From an uncultured bacterium (GTDB lineage: Bacteria > Bacillota > Clostridia > Lachnospirales > Lachnospiraceae): a stretch of DNA of 64,000 nucleotides. The position numbers were made by a program, and so were the translations under genes. The notes under the pieces were generated by a model, which saw only the letters and a list, made by a program, of their open reading frames with translations, ran no database searches and had not been told where the DNA came from. Position 1 is the first letter of the stretch; each line of letters starts with the position of its first letter. The stretch is taken from contig CANSYK010000001.1 of NCBI GenBank assembly GCA_947651225.1, forward strand, positions 1 through 64,000, read 5' to 3'. Positions 43,770 to 54,280 of the stretch are shown here, in pieces.

Positions 43770-46271
43770 TTGATCAGACGCCCATTTTTGTGGGTGGCGG
43801 GCATTCTTTTTACTGCTTTTTTTATGCTGCGTCTTTTTTATGGGGCAGACCTTGACAGGCAGTATTATTCTATGGATTCTTGCTTTGAAGATACTATGGA
43901 AGCAGTGGTATATGGCACATTAGACCATATTGAGCAAAAACCCGCTTCTTACTATTATTTCTTAAAAAAAGTGTCAGTCTGTCCAAAAGACAGCAGACAG
44001 TGTTTTTCTTTTTCTGATTTTCTTGTGATAACAAAAAAGACAGAGGACAAGGAAGGTACAAGTCCTGCATGTTTTTCTTATAATCAAGTGGTTCCTGGCA
44101 ATCTTTTAAAAATATCTGGAACAATCTATCCCTTTTCTTCTGCTACAAATCCTGGCCAGTTTGATGAAAAAAGTTATTATAAAGGGCAAAATCTCTATTA
44201 TAAAATAATGGCAGCCGATATTTTGATTCAGGACAAAAAGGAATATTTCTGGAAAAAATCGCTTTTTAAATTGCGAAATGCCCTTTTTTGTGTCTATCAG
44301 TCTTGTATGAGTGAAAAAAATGCGGGGATTGTTTCGGCGATGTTACTTGGAGAAAAATCATTACTGGATGCAGAGGTAAAATCACTTTATCAGACAAGCG
44401 GCATTGGCCATATCTTAGCAATCAGCGGGCTCCATATCTCGATTCTATGTGCCTTTTTTTCCTGGTTTTTACAGTTCCTGCGAATTCCACACCCATTTCC
44501 TTTTTTCCTAACTGTTTTTTTCATACTTGGATACGGTGCGATGACAGGATTTGGTATCTCGACAAGCCGTGCCATTATTATGATGATTTTTCTTCTGGCA
44601 GGAAAGGAGCTTGGAAGAAGTTATGATGCCCTGACAGCGCTTGCCTTTAGTGCGGTTCTTCTTATTATTCAAAAGCCGTATGCTGTGTATTCTGGAAGTT
44701 TTCTTTTATCCTATAGTGCGGTTCTTGGAAGCGTGGTAACCTATCCGGCACTGAAAAACTTTTTTTATGGTACAAAGAAAGAAAAACAAAGCGATAACCG
44801 CAATCAAAAACGTTTCTTGCGGGAAAAACAGGCAAATAGCCGTTTTCCAAAAGTAGCTGCTTTTCTTTGCCTGCTGCCGCAAAAGATTCTTTCTTCCTTT
44901 CTTTTTAGCTGTGCCATTTGGATTACAACACTTCCAGTTATCCTCTCGCTATTTTATGAAATTCCAGTCTACAGTATTGTATTAAACCTTTTGATACTTC
45001 CTTTTATATCAGTTCTTGTAGTGATTTCTCTTATTGGAGGAATTGTTGGGCTATTTTATCTGCCCATTAGTAGATTTGTTTTAACACCTGCAGAGTGGTT
45101 ACTAAATAGCTATGAGTTTCTTTGCCAGCTTTTTTTAAAACTACCAAAACCAGTTCTGGTGATTGGCATGCCTAAATTGGCGCAGGTTATTTTTTATCTT
45201 CTGATTCTTACACTGCTTCTTTTTTATTGGAATCAGGTATACGAAAAAAAGAATAATTTTGATAAGATTTTGCCAAAAAGATTCTTGAACGGTTTTCCAT
45301 TTAAAAAGCAACAGAACCCATTTTTTATCTTTGAGCGAATTGGCTCGATCTTTCTTTTTCTTCTTGCGGGAGTCATTCTTTTTTACCGTCAACCGTTAAA
45401 AGAACTGCATATAACTATGTTAGATGTCGGCCAGGGAGATGGGATTTTGATACAGTGCGAGGGAAAAACAATTTTAATTGACGGTGGAAGCAGCAGTGTT
45501 ACAAATGTTGGAACTTACCGGATTCTTCCCTGTTTAAAATATCATGGGATAAGAAAAATAGATTATATGATTATGACACATTCCGATGAAGATCATATTT
45601 CCGGGCAGCTTGAACTGTTGCAGAACTGTTCTAAACAGGGAATTTCGATTGGATGTGAGATAATGCCATATCTACCAAAAATGCCTTATACAAAAAATGA
45701 TATCAAATTGCAGAAAGCGGCTGCACAGGCAAATATTCCTGTGCGTTTGATCAGTACCAAAGATTTTATACAGGTTGGGAAGCTTACCCTTTTTTGCCTG
45801 CATCCTGTGAAAGAGTTTACCAGTGATTCAGTAAATGCCTGTTCTACCGTATTAAGTCTTTCCTATCAATCCTTTTCCATGCTTTTTACTGGTGATTTGG
45901 AAGAGAATGGAGAGGAGGCGCTCTACCACCTTTTGGCAGAAAAAAGCAGTGGGGGTATGTTGGCAGGAGAACAGGACAGTAAAAAGAACATTTTTCATTT
46001 GCTGCCAGAAAAATATGATGTGTTAAAAGTATCGCATCATGGATCTAAATATTCCACAAAAGAAGAACTTCTTGCGTATCTTTCACCAAAAGCTGCCCTG
46101 ATTTCCTGTGGAAAGAAGAACCGGTATGGCCACCCTCATAAAGAGTTGCTGGAACGTTTAAAAGCCTGTAACAGCCGAATTTTTCGGACAGATGAGGGTG
46201 GGGCAGTACAGCTTCGCTCTGATGGAACTGATTTTTTTATACATAGCTATCTGTCAGAAGGTATGGATTAA
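43770..46271 (+). CDS. comEC: DNA uptake channel ComEC/Rec2
   Basis: An 833-residue polytopic protein that conducts single-stranded DNA into the cell during transformation. It has an N-terminal DUF4131 region, a central competence domain (GIGHILAISGLHISILCAFFSWF, GYGAMTGFGISTSRAIIMMIF) and a C-terminal metallo-beta-lactamase-like domain (MLDVGQGDGILIQCEGKTILIDGG, MTHSDEDHISGQ, LKVSHHGSKYS, proposed nuclease). I start at TTG 43770, seven bases after GGAGG; the ORF-track GTG at 43761 overlaps that site. Confidence 0.93.
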   Translation: MIRRPFLWVAGILFTAFFMLRLFYGADLDRQYYSMDSCFEDTMEAVVYGTLDHIEQKPASYYYFLKKVSVCPKDSRQCFSFSDFLVITKKTEDKEGTSPACFSYNQVVPGNLLKISGTIYPFSSATNPGQFDEKSYYKGQNLYYKIMAADILIQDKKEYFWKKSLFKLRNALFCVYQSCMSEKNAGIVSAMLLGEKSLLDAEVKSLYQTSGIGHILAISGLHISILCAFFSWFLQFLRIPHPFPFFLTVFFILGYGAMTGFGISTSRAIIMMIFLLAGKELGRSYDALTALAFSAVLLIIQKPYAVYSGSFLLSYSAVLGSVVTYPALKNFFYGTKKEKQSDNRNQKRFLREKQANSRFPKVAAFLCLLPQKILSSFLFSCAIWITTLPVILSLFYEIPVYSIVLNLLILPFISVLVVISLIGGIVGLFYLPISRFVLTPAEWLLNSYEFLCQLFLKLPKPVLVIGMPKLAQVIFYLLILTLLLFYWNQVYEKKNNFDKILPKRFLNGFPFKKQQNPFFIFERIGSIFLFLLAGVILFYRQPLKELHITMLDVGQGDGILIQCEGKTILIDGGSSSVTNVGTYRILPCLKYHGIRKIDYMIMTHSDEDHISGQLELLQNCSKQGISIGCEIMPYLPKMPYTKNDIKLQKAAAQANIPVRLISTKDFIQVGKLTLFCLHPVKEFTSDSVNACSTVLSLSYQSFSMLFTGDLEENGEEALYHLLAEKSSGGMLAGEQDSKKNIFHLLPEKYDVLKVSHHGSKYSTKEELLAYLSPKAALISCGKKNRYGHPHKELLERLKACNSRIFRTDEGGAVQLRSDGTDFFIHSYLSEGMD

Positions 46272-46399
46272 TGTGTCAGTAACAATGGTATACACACGGC
46301 TGCATTTGCAATAAACTATTCGTTTGACGGATTTTGGTTAATACTATAAAATAAGATATTATTATAAAATAATTGCTGCTTTATTTTTGGAGGTCATTT

Positions 46400-48067
46400 A
46401 TGAAGAAAACTTTTTATGCTGTTTTCGCAGTGCTGTTTGTCATTGCGGTAGGAATTTACTATTATGCTACATTTCCTTCTATTAATATCCATGAACCGGT
46501 ATTCTGGGGCGCACTGCTTATAATTTTTATGGTACTGACTATATTTTTTGCGGTAAAAAGCCTGCGGGGAACGTTAAAAAACAACCGTTTTGCGTTTCAG
46601 GACGTAAAAAGCTTTCCAATACTTGCTAAATTTTTTCTGACGCTTTCCATACTTGTTGTGGTATTTTATATCGGAGGAAGTATTGCGGGAAGTACAGTAT
46701 TTCGTGCCAGGGCCTATGCGTCATTATTAACAGTGAAAGAGTATGACTTTAGCGAGGATATCGAAGAAACCAATCAGGTCACTGATATTGCACTGATGGA
46801 TACAGAAAGCGCCAGAAAGTTTGGAAAACGTAAAATTGGTTCTCTGTCTGATGTGGTAAGCCAGTATGAGGTGGAGGATGATTACACCCAGATTAGCATA
46901 CAGGGACATCCCATGAAGGTGTCCGGGCTGAAATATGCCAGCTTTTTTAAATGGTGGAATAACAGAGGCAATGGAATACCAGGCTATGTAAAGGTAAATC
47001 CGGTAAATTCCGAAGCAGAATATGTGGCATTGAAAAAAGGCATGAAATATGTTCCATCAGGATATTTTAACTACAATCTGCAACGTCATGTACAGCTTGC
47101 CTATCCTACCAAAATTATTTCTGGCTATCATTTTGAGATTGATGACGAGGGGAACCCTTTTTATATCTGTCCTACAATGAAACCACGGGTAGGCCTGTTT
47201 GGTGGAATGGATGTCAATGGAGTGATTATCTGTAATCCGGTCGATGGCGTGTGCAGTTATTATCCGGTAAACAAAATCCCTGCCTGGGTAGACTGCGTTT
47301 ATGAGGGAAATCTGCTTACAAAAAAATATGACTGGTTTGGTACTTTTTCTGGTGGATTTATCAACAGTATCATTGGCCAGAAAGGCTGTAAAATTACGAC
47401 CGATGATTTTGGATATAAAATTATTGGGGATGATGTATGGGCATATACGGGTGTTACTTCCGTAAATGGCGACCAAAGTAATATTGGGTTTGTATTAATG
47501 AACCAGAGAACCAGTGAGGCAAAATATTATAAGGTGTCTGGGGCAGAGGAACATTCTGCGATGGAGTCTGCCCAGGGAACTGTACAGGAAAAACGGTATG
47601 AGGCTTCCTTTCCAAGTTTGATTAATGTATCAGGGCAGCCAACGTATATTATGGTATTAAAGGATTCTGCCGGGTTGGTAAAAATGTATGCAATGGTAAA
47701 TGTCGAGCAGTACAATATCGTTGCTACTGCCGCCAGCCAGACAGAGGTGTTCTCAAAATACCGGAAAATGATAGCGGCAAATGGGGAAATAACGCCAGAT
47801 GAGGAAAGCTGGCTGGAAAGGACAGTAACAGTAGAAAGTGTGCAGTTTGTTGAAACAGATGATGGTACGGTAGTGTATGTAAAAGATACAGAGCATGGGG
47901 TTTATAAACAGGCATTTCAGGATAATGAAGACCTGATTCGTATCTCAAGAGGAGATGTGATTAAGGTCTACTATGAACAGGTTACGGAAGATGACAATGA
48001 AATTCATCCATTACGGAAATTTGAAATTTTAGCAACGCCGTCACCGGAAATGAATCAACAGCAGTAA
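46400..48067 (+). CDS. Membrane protein of unknown function
   Basis: A 555-residue protein I cannot assign to a family. Three helices lie at about 5-21, 33-53 and 79-100; the remaining 450 residues look like a folded extracytoplasmic domain with many aromatic residues ([63 protein letters not shown]). It lacks a lipobox or cell-wall anchor. GGAGGT five bases before ATG 46400 gives a clear start; the ORF-track start is 27 bases upstream. It stands between comEC and the pur genes without obvious operon partners. Confidence 0.8.
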   Translation: MKKTFYAVFAVLFVIAVGIYYYATFPSINIHEPVFWGALLIIFMVLTIFFAVKSLRGTLKNNRFAFQDVKSFPILAKFFLTLSILVVVFYIGGSIAGSTVFRARAYASLLTVKEYDFSEDIEETNQVTDIALMDTESARKFGKRKIGSLSDVVSQYEVEDDYTQISIQGHPMKVSGLKYASFFKWWNNRGNGIPGYVKVNPVNSEAEYVALKKGMKYVPSGYFNYNLQRHVQLAYPTKIISGYHFEIDDEGNPFYICPTMKPRVGLFGGMDVNGVIICNPVDGVCSYYPVNKIPAWVDCVYEGNLLTKKYDWFGTFSGGFINSIIGQKGCKITTDDFGYKIIGDDVWAYTGVTSVNGDQSNIGFVLMNQRTSEAKYYKVSGAEEHSAMESAQGTVQEKRYEASFPSLINVSGQPTYIMVLKDSAGLVKMYAMVNVEQYNIVATAASQTEVFSKYRKMIAANGEITPDEESWLERTVTVESVQFVETDDGTVVYVKDTEHGVYKQAFQDNEDLIRISRGDVIKVYYEQVTEDDNEIHPLRKFEILATPSPEMNQQQ

Positions 48068-48108
48068 CCATCATAATACAACAGGTGCTTTTGACGATGA
48101 AAAACAAC

Positions 48109-48137
48109 ATGACAAACAGAATGCTTTGTGTTACAAT
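48109..48137 (+). promoter_or_regulatory. Promoter of the purM operon
   Basis: ATGACA, 17 bp, TACAAT, each one base from consensus, about 35 bp upstream of purM. No purine riboswitch or PurR-box-like sequence was recognised. Confidence 0.65.
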
Positions 48138-48170
48138 AAGGTAAATTTTGGTCATTTTAGGAGGATAATA

Positions 48171-49199
48171 ATGGATTACAAAAAGGCAGGAGTTGACATT
48201 AAGGCAGGCTATAAGGCCGTAGAGCTGATGAAAGAGCATATTGCGGGTACGATGCGCAGTGAGGTATTAACAGATATTGGTGGATTTTCCGGCGCATTTT
48301 CCATGGAGACTTTTAAAGGCATGGAACAGCCAACACTGGTATCGGGAACAGATGGTGTTGGTACAAAGTTAAAGCTGGCTTTTGAAATGGACAGGCACGA
48401 TACCGTAGGAATTGACTGCGTAGCAATGTGTGTCAATGATATTGCCTGTGCAGGTGGTGAGCCATTATTTTTCTTAGATTATATTGCCTGCGGAAAAAAT
48501 GAACCGGAAAAAATTGCGGCAATTGTTTCCGGGGTGGCAGAGGGCTGCCGTCAGTCAGGTGCGGCATTAATAGGCGGTGAAACGGCAGAAATGCCTGGTT
48601 TTTATCCAGCGGATGAATACGACCTTGCCGGTTTTGCAGTTGGCATTGTAGACCGCAAAGAAATGATTACCGGAAAAAATATCAAAAAAGGGGATGTTTT
48701 AGTAGGAATTGCTTCTTCAGGAATTCACAGCAATGGATTTTCCCTGGTTCGAAAAGTATTTGAGATAAAAAAGGACTCTTTAGATAAAGCATATGAATCG
48801 CTTGGCGGCAAATCGCTTGGCGAGGTCTTGCTTGCACCTACGATTATTTATGTAAAGGCTTTACGTGCGGTGAAAGAGGGCGGCATTACCATCAAGGGAT
48901 GCAGCCATATTACAGGCGGCGGGTTTTATGAAAATATTCCAAGGATGCTGCCGGAGGGCTGCCATGCACAGATTCAGGCAGACAGCTATGAAGTTCCTCC
49001 TGTCTTTGCGATGCTTGCAAAAGATGGTAATATCGCAAGGGAAATAATGTACAATACTTATAATATGGGGATTGGCATGATGCTTGCGGTTGCGGCAGAG
49101 GATGCAGACAAGACAGTTGAATTGATTGCAAAGTCCGGCCAGAAAGGTTTTATTGTCGGGGAAATTACGGACGGGGAAAAGGGTGTTACCCTTGTATAG
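48171..49199 (+). CDS. purM: Phosphoribosylformylglycinamidine cyclo-ligase (AIR synthetase)
   Basis: A 342-residue ATP-dependent enzyme closing the imidazole ring in purine synthesis. Signatures are [54 protein letters not shown] and [15 protein letters not shown]. The start was set to ATG 48171 behind AGGAGGATAATA. It is first in purM-purN-purD-glyA. Confidence 0.97.
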   Translation: MDYKKAGVDIKAGYKAVELMKEHIAGTMRSEVLTDIGGFSGAFSMETFKGMEQPTLVSGTDGVGTKLKLAFEMDRHDTVGIDCVAMCVNDIACAGGEPLFFLDYIACGKNEPEKIAAIVSGVAEGCRQSGAALIGGETAEMPGFYPADEYDLAGFAVGIVDRKEMITGKNIKKGDVLVGIASSGIHSNGFSLVRKVFEIKKDSLDKAYESLGGKSLGEVLLAPTIIYVKALRAVKEGGITIKGCSHITGGGFYENIPRMLPEGCHAQIQADSYEVPPVFAMLAKDGNIAREIMYNTYNMGIGMMLAVAAEDADKTVELIAKSGQKGFIVGEITDGEKGVTLV

Positions 49200-49223
49200 A
49201 AAAGAATGCCAATAAATTATGGT

Positions 49224-49264
49224 ACTGTTTGAGCCATAAAAGTGCGGCAGGGAGGATATTTATG
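49224..49264 (+). promoter_or_regulatory. Dispersed ribosome-site cassette, copy 3 (purN)
   Basis: TACTGTTTGAGCCATAAAAG then TGCGGCAGGGAGGATATTT and ATG. Like copies 1 and 2 except for one deleted base and a weaker hairpin. It lies between purM and purN. Confidence 0.6.
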
Positions 49265-49891
49265 CAGAATATTGCGGTGTGTGTGTCTGGAGGGGGAACA
49301 AACCTTCAGGCAATTATAGATGCGATAGAAGATGGGACAATCAGGGATACTAAGATTGCGCTTGTAGTCAGTAATAAAAAAGATGCGTATGCTTTAGAGC
49401 GTGCCAGAAAAGCAGGAATCGAGGCTAAATATATCAGCCCGAAGGACTATGAGGATTTGGATGATTTCGGATGGGAAATGTCACAGATTTTTTTTGAACA
49501 TAAAGTTGATTTAGTTGTCCTGGCAGGTTATCTGGTGATTATTCCGTATAGCCTGGTCATGAACTATGCAGATAAGATTATCAATATCCATCCATCGTTG
49601 ATTCCTGCGCATTGCGGCAAGGGGTATTATGGGCTGAAAGTCCATGAAAGCGTTCTTGCTGCCGGCAATAAAGTGACAGGGGCTACGGTACATTTTGTGG
49701 ATGAAGATGCTGACCATGGCCCGATTCTTTTACAAAAAGCGGTAGAAGTACAAGAGGGCGATACGCCGGAAATTCTTCAAAAAAGGGTGATGGAACAGGC
49801 AGAGTGGAAAATTTTGCCGCAGGCAATTGATTTGATTGGACAGGGAAGAGTTACCATTACAGACGGGATTGCCCATATAACGGAAAAATAA
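49262..49891 (+). CDS. purN: Phosphoribosylglycinamide formyltransferase
   Basis: A 209-residue enzyme transferring a formyl group from 10-formyl-THF to GAR. It shows CVSGGGTNLQAIIDAI, the catalytic INIHPSLIP and DEDADHGPILLQKAV. The CGKGYYGLKVHE stretch differs from the E. coli type (PGLHTH) but is common in clostridial PurN, from memory. ATG 49262 has a strong GGGAGGAT site in the dispersed cassette. Confidence 0.95.
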   Translation: MQNIAVCVSGGGTNLQAIIDAIEDGTIRDTKIALVVSNKKDAYALERARKAGIEAKYISPKDYEDLDDFGWEMSQIFFEHKVDLVVLAGYLVIIPYSLVMNYADKIINIHPSLIPAHCGKGYYGLKVHESVLAAGNKVTGATVHFVDEDADHGPILLQKAVEVQEGDTPEILQKRVMEQAEWKILPQAIDLIGQGRVTITDGIAHITEK

Positions 49892-49915
49892 AGCGAAGAG
49901 AGGAGCGTTGTTTGC

Positions 49916-51190
49916 ATGAAGGTTTTAATCGTTGGAAGTGGCGGCCGTGAGCATGCGATTGCATGGAGTGTCGCACAGAGTAAGCGGGTAGATAAAATTT
50001 ACTGCGCACCAGGAAACGGAGGAATCAGCCAGTATGCAGAATGTGTTTCCATTGGAGCAATGGAATTTGAAAAGCTGGCAGATTTTGCAAAAGAAAAAGA
50101 GATTGATCTGACAATTATCGGAATGGACGATCCGTTAGTCGGTGGAATTGTTGATGTTTTTGAAGAAAGAGGCTTACGGGTATTCGGTCCGCATAAAAAT
50201 GCGGCAATTATTGAAGGCTCTAAAAGCTTTTCTAAGGACCTGATGAAAAAGTACCATATTCCAACCTGCCATTATGAAGTGTTCCACTCGCCAGAGGAAG
50301 CATTGCTCTATCTGGAAACCGCATCGTTTCCAGTTGTTTTAAAAGCAGACGGTTTGGCGCTTGGAAAAGGTGTTTTAATCTGTAATACACTGGAGGAAGC
50401 AGAAACAGGCATCGCTACATTAATGCTTGACAAGCAGTTTGGTTCTGCCGGGGAAACGGTTGTGATTGAAGATTTTATGACTGGACGTGAAGTATCGGTA
50501 CTGTGCTATTGTGATGGAACACATATTAAACCAATGACAAGCGCACAGGACCATAAAAGGGCAAAAGACGGTGACAGGGGATTGAATACAGGTGGTATGG
50601 GAACTTTTTCACCAAGTCCTTTTTATACTGAAGAAATCCAGAAAATCTGTGAAGAGCAGATTTACCAGCCTACTATGGATGCGATGAAAGCAGAGGGAAG
50701 GGATTTTGTCGGAATTCTTTTTGTCGGGTTGATGTTAACAGAAGATGGGCCAAAAGTCTTAGAATACAATGCACGTTTTGGAGACCCGGAAGCCCAGGTT
50801 GTCCTTCCGCGTATGAAAAATGACATCATTGACGTGATGGAAGCATGCGTTGATGGAAAATTACCAGAGATTGACCTTCAGTTCGAGGACAATGCGGCAG
50901 TCTGTGTTGTCTTGGCTTCTGACGGTTATCCGGAAAAATACGATAAAAATAAAAAAATTACCGGTCTGGAAAAATTTGAAAATAAGGATGGTTATTATGT
51001 TTTCCATGCTGGTACGAAAAAAACAGACGATGGCGTTTTTACAAACGGCGGGCGGGTGCTTAGCGTGACGGCAAAGGGAGCTACGTTACAGGAAGCAAGA
51101 AAGAACGCTTATCAGGCAACAGAATGGATTTCCTTTGAAAATAAGTACATGAGAAATGATATTGGTAAAGCAATTGATGATGTAGAATAG
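49916..51190 (+). CDS. purD: Phosphoribosylamine-glycine ligase
   Basis: A 424-residue ATP-grasp enzyme making GAR from phosphoribosylamine and glycine. GSGGREHAIAWSVAQS opens it; ADGLALGKGVLI, HKRAKDGDRGLNTGGMGTFSP and EYNARFGDPEAQVVLPRM are ATP-grasp/GARS signatures. Glycine can be supplied by GlyA encoded next. Confidence 0.97.
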   Translation: MKVLIVGSGGREHAIAWSVAQSKRVDKIYCAPGNGGISQYAECVSIGAMEFEKLADFAKEKEIDLTIIGMDDPLVGGIVDVFEERGLRVFGPHKNAAIIEGSKSFSKDLMKKYHIPTCHYEVFHSPEEALLYLETASFPVVLKADGLALGKGVLICNTLEEAETGIATLMLDKQFGSAGETVVIEDFMTGREVSVLCYCDGTHIKPMTSAQDHKRAKDGDRGLNTGGMGTFSPSPFYTEEIQKICEEQIYQPTMDAMKAEGRDFVGILFVGLMLTEDGPKVLEYNARFGDPEAQVVLPRMKNDIIDVMEACVDGKLPEIDLQFEDNAAVCVVLASDGYPEKYDKNKKITGLEKFENKDGYYVFHAGTKKTDDGVFTNGGRVLSVTAKGATLQEARKNAYQATEWISFENKYMRNDIGKAIDDVE

Positions 51191-51203
51191 GAGGTTATAA
51201 CAA

Positions 51204-52445
51204 ATGTATTCATTGAAAGAAGTAGAAAAATTTGATTCTGAGATTGCACAGGCAATCGAAAACGAGACAGGCAGGCAAAGAGAAAATATTGAGCTGATTG
51301 CTTCTGAAAATCTGGTCAGCAGGGCCGTTATGGCAGCAATGGGAAGTACACTGACCAATAAATATGCGGAAGGATATCCGGGAAAGCGTTATTATGGCGG
51401 CTGTGAGCATGTAGATGTAGTAGAAAATCTGGCCCGGGACCGTGCCATGAAGCTTTTTGGCTGCACCTATGCCAATGTGCAGCCTCATTCTGGCGCACAG
51501 GCAAATATGACCGTATTTTTTGCCTTGATGGAACCTGGTGATACCTTTATGGGAATGAATCTGGATCATGGAGGACATCTGACACATGGAAGCCCTGTTA
51601 ATCTGTCTGGAAAATATTTTAACTGTGTTCCTTATGGTGTTAATGATGAGGGCTTTATTGATTATGATGAAGTAGAAAAAATTGCGAAGGAATGTAAGCC
51701 AAAGGTAATTGTGGCAGGTGCAAGTGCCTATGCACGAAAAATTGATTTTAAGCGTTTCCGTGAAATCGCAGATTCTGTCAACGCTTATCTGATGGTGGAT
51801 ATGGCACATATCGCAGGACTGGTTGCTTCCGGATATCATGAAAGCCCGATTCCTTATGCCCATGTGACAACAACAACAACCCATAAGACACTTCGTGGCC
51901 CGCGTGGTGGCATGATTCTATCCAGTGAAGAGTTTGCAAAAGAAATTAACTTTAATAAAGCACTGTTCCCGGGAATTCAAGGTGGCCCGTTAATGCATGT
52001 TATTGCGGCAAAGGCCGTTTGCTTCAAGGAAGCCCTGGAACCAGGTTTCAAAGAATATGGTAAAAGCATTATCGATAATGCACAGGCTCTTTGTAAGGGA
52101 CTGCAGAACCGTGGCATTAAGATTGTTTCAGATGGTACAGATAACCACCTGATGTTGGTTGATCTTGCAGATAAGGGACTGACAGGAAAAGAAGTAGAAA
52201 AGTGGCTTGATGCAGCACATATTACCTGTAATAAGAATACGATTCCAAATGATCCACAGTCTCCATTTGTGACAAGCGGCATCCGCCTTGGGACAGCAGC
52301 CGTATCTACCCGTGGTTTTAAGACGGATGATATGGATAAAGTAGCAGAGGCAATTGCTATGGTGATTGCTGATCCGGAAGGAAATAAAGCGAAAGCAACA
52401 GAGATTGTAAAATCCTTGACCGATAAATATCCTTTGTATGAATAA
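51204..52445 (+). CDS. glyA: Serine hydroxymethyltransferase
   Basis: A 413-residue PLP enzyme converting serine and THF to glycine and 5,10-methylene-THF. [46 protein letters not shown] and [14 protein letters not shown] (PLP lysine) are intact. Being in the pur cluster couples glycine and one-carbon supply to PurD and PurN. AGGAGGTTATAAC precedes the ATG. Confidence 0.97.
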   Translation: MYSLKEVEKFDSEIAQAIENETGRQRENIELIASENLVSRAVMAAMGSTLTNKYAEGYPGKRYYGGCEHVDVVENLARDRAMKLFGCTYANVQPHSGAQANMTVFFALMEPGDTFMGMNLDHGGHLTHGSPVNLSGKYFNCVPYGVNDEGFIDYDEVEKIAKECKPKVIVAGASAYARKIDFKRFREIADSVNAYLMVDMAHIAGLVASGYHESPIPYAHVTTTTTHKTLRGPRGGMILSSEEFAKEINFNKALFPGIQGGPLMHVIAAKAVCFKEALEPGFKEYGKSIIDNAQALCKGLQNRGIKIVSDGTDNHLMLVDLADKGLTGKEVEKWLDAAHITCNKNTIPNDPQSPFVTSGIRLGTAAVSTRGFKTDDMDKVAEAIAMVIADPEGNKAKATEIVKSLTDKYPLYE

Positions 52446-52495
52446 AATCTTGTTTGTCTTGTAAATATTGGCTTTATAAGGAAGGGAGGCTTACT

Positions 52496-53137
52496 ATGTC
52501 ACCAAAAGAGCAAAATTACGAAAATCTGGCAGAGGGCATTATTGAAAAGCTGGCACACCGGAATATGGAAGGGTATTACTGTAAAGACCGCGAGGAGGCA
52601 AATGCAAAAGTAAAGCGTTTTCTAACACCAGACTGTTCGATATCATGGGGCGGTTCGGAAACAATAAAAGAAATTGGGCTGTTAGATGATTTGTATGAGG
52701 CAGAGGGGGAATATGAGCTGTTAGACCGCAAAAAGCCTCATCCGGGCATATCAGAGAAAGAATTTTATGGCAAAATGGTAACAGCAGACTTTTTTCTGAT
52801 GAGTACCAATGCAATTACAATTGATGGCGAGTTAATAAATATTGATGGAAATGGAAATCGTGTGGCATGTCTTTGCAATGGCCCGTCCAATGTTATTATT
52901 GTTGCGGGTATGAATAAAGTAGTATCGGATGTTAAAAGCGGAATTGCCCGTGTAAGAAACATTGCTGCGCCGCCAAATGCAGTAAGGCTTCAGACAAATA
53001 CACCATGCATGGAATATGGAAGATGTGCAGACTGCCTTTCTGACGGATGTATGTGCTGCCATACGGTTGTCACCAGAATGTCCCGTACACCAGGAAGAAT
53101 CAAAGTGATTCTTGTCGGTGAAGAACTTGGTTATTAA
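52496..53137 (+). CDS. LUD-domain protein
   Basis: A 213-residue LutC/LUD (DUF162) protein. NLAEGIIEKLAHRNMEGYYCKDREEAN, SISWGGSETIKEIGLLD, LMSTNAITIDGELINIDGNGNRVA and GMNKVV follow the family. Unlike LutC it ends in a Cys-rich tail (CMEYGRCADCLSDGCMCCH), which might bind metal or be redox active. LUD proteins take part in lactate use with LutA and LutB, which are absent here. ATG 52496 is behind GGGAGG. Confidence 0.85.
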   Translation: MSPKEQNYENLAEGIIEKLAHRNMEGYYCKDREEANAKVKRFLTPDCSISWGGSETIKEIGLLDDLYEAEGEYELLDRKKPHPGISEKEFYGKMVTADFFLMSTNAITIDGELINIDGNGNRVACLCNGPSNVIIVAGMNKVVSDVKSGIARVRNIAAPPNAVRLQTNTPCMEYGRCADCLSDGCMCCHTVVTRMSRTPGRIKVILVGEELGY

Positions 53138-53148
53138 GGGGAGTTTCG

Positions 53149-54189
53149 GTGGACACTATAAAATTAATTGAAAAACTGGGGCAGGAGCATATTCTGGAAA
53201 AAGAGGAATATATTTATCTGATTACATCCTGCCAGAAAGAAGAAACAGAGCTATTATTTGAAAAAGCAAGGAGCCTGCGGGAAACGTATTATCAAAAAGA
53301 AGTATTCAGCCGTGGATTAATTGAATTTACGAATTACTGCAAAAATAATTGTCTGTATTGTGGTATCCGCAGTAGAAATACCAAAGCAGAACGTTACCGC
53401 TTGAGCAAAGAAGAAATTCTTTCCTGCGCAGACGAAGGATATCAGCTTGGATTTCGTACTTTTGTCTTACAGGGCGGGGAAGATAATTTTTACAGTACAG
53501 AGGAAATTGGCAGCCTGGTTTCAGAAATCAAAAAGAGGTATTCAGACTGTGCGGTTACTCTTTCTGTTGGAGAACGGGAGCATGAAGCTTATCAATATTG
53601 GCATGATTGTGGGGCAGACCGCTATCTGCTCCGTCATGAAACAGCCACAAAGGAACATTATGAGAAGCTTCACCCGCCGGCCCTTTCTTTTGAACACCGG
53701 ATACAATGCCTGTATGATTTGAAAGCAATTGGTTATCAGGTTGGAGCCGGATTTATGGTAGGTTCCCCGTATCAGACAGCAGAATATCTGGCAAATGATT
53801 TGTTGTTTCTCAAAAAATTAATGCCGGATATGGTGGGGATTGGGCCATTTATTGCACAAAAGGATTCCCCTTTTGCCGGGTTTCCCAACGGGACATTGGA
53901 ACAGACGTTATTGTTGCTGGCAATTATCCGCCTGACGCTTCCAAATGTGCTATTACCATCAACAACTGCACTTGGAACGATTCATCCCAAAGGCCGTGAG
54001 CTTGGAATTTTAGCGGGGGCAAATGTTGTAATGCCAAATCTTTCCCCAGTGTCTGTACGCAAAAAATATGAGCTGTATGATAATAAAATCTGTACAGGCG
54101 AAGAATCGGCACAGTGCCTTGGCTGCTTGTCAAACAGGATGGATTCGATAGGCTATCAGCTTGTTTCCAAGCGTGGGGATAGGGTTTGA
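53149..54189 (+). CDS. hydE: [FeFe]-hydrogenase maturase HydE
   Basis: A 346-residue radical SAM enzyme. FTNYCKNNCLYCGIRSRN holds the CxxxCxxC cluster motif; RYRLSKEEILSCADEGYQLGFRTFVLQGGED and LRHETATKEHYEKLHP fit HydE, which helps build the dithiomethylamine ligand of the H-cluster. HydF, HydG and hydrogenase subunits are not in the window. A HydE-like/BioB-like relative of other function is possible. GTG start six bases after GGGGAG, 12 bases after the LUD gene, so cotranscription is likely. Confidence 0.88.
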   Translation: MDTIKLIEKLGQEHILEKEEYIYLITSCQKEETELLFEKARSLRETYYQKEVFSRGLIEFTNYCKNNCLYCGIRSRNTKAERYRLSKEEILSCADEGYQLGFRTFVLQGGEDNFYSTEEIGSLVSEIKKRYSDCAVTLSVGEREHEAYQYWHDCGADRYLLRHETATKEHYEKLHPPALSFEHRIQCLYDLKAIGYQVGAGFMVGSPYQTAEYLANDLLFLKKLMPDMVGIGPFIAQKDSPFAGFPNGTLEQTLLLLAIIRLTLPNVLLPSTTALGTIHPKGRELGILAGANVVMPNLSPVSVRKKYELYDNKICTGEESAQCLGCLSNRMDSIGYQLVSKRGDRV

Positions 54190-54206
54190 AGTTTGTCTAG
54201 TGCATG

Positions 54207-54249
54207 AAAAACCATGCTAAAAGGAACAAAATGTTTGGTGCGGTTTTTT
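54207..54249 (+). terminator. Terminator after hydE
   Basis: AAAAACC near 54207 pairs with GGTTTTTT at 54242-54248 in an imperfect hairpin with a T-run. A smaller GCATG/CATGC hairpin (54202-54217) overlaps it. Confidence 0.5.
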
Positions 54250-54280
54250 ATGTCAAATCTAAAAAAGGAGGTAAAAGGTT

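Noticed and set aside
48061-48170. Purine riboswitch ahead of purM
   Set aside because: No three-way-junction arms or conserved loops visible; only a plain promoter.
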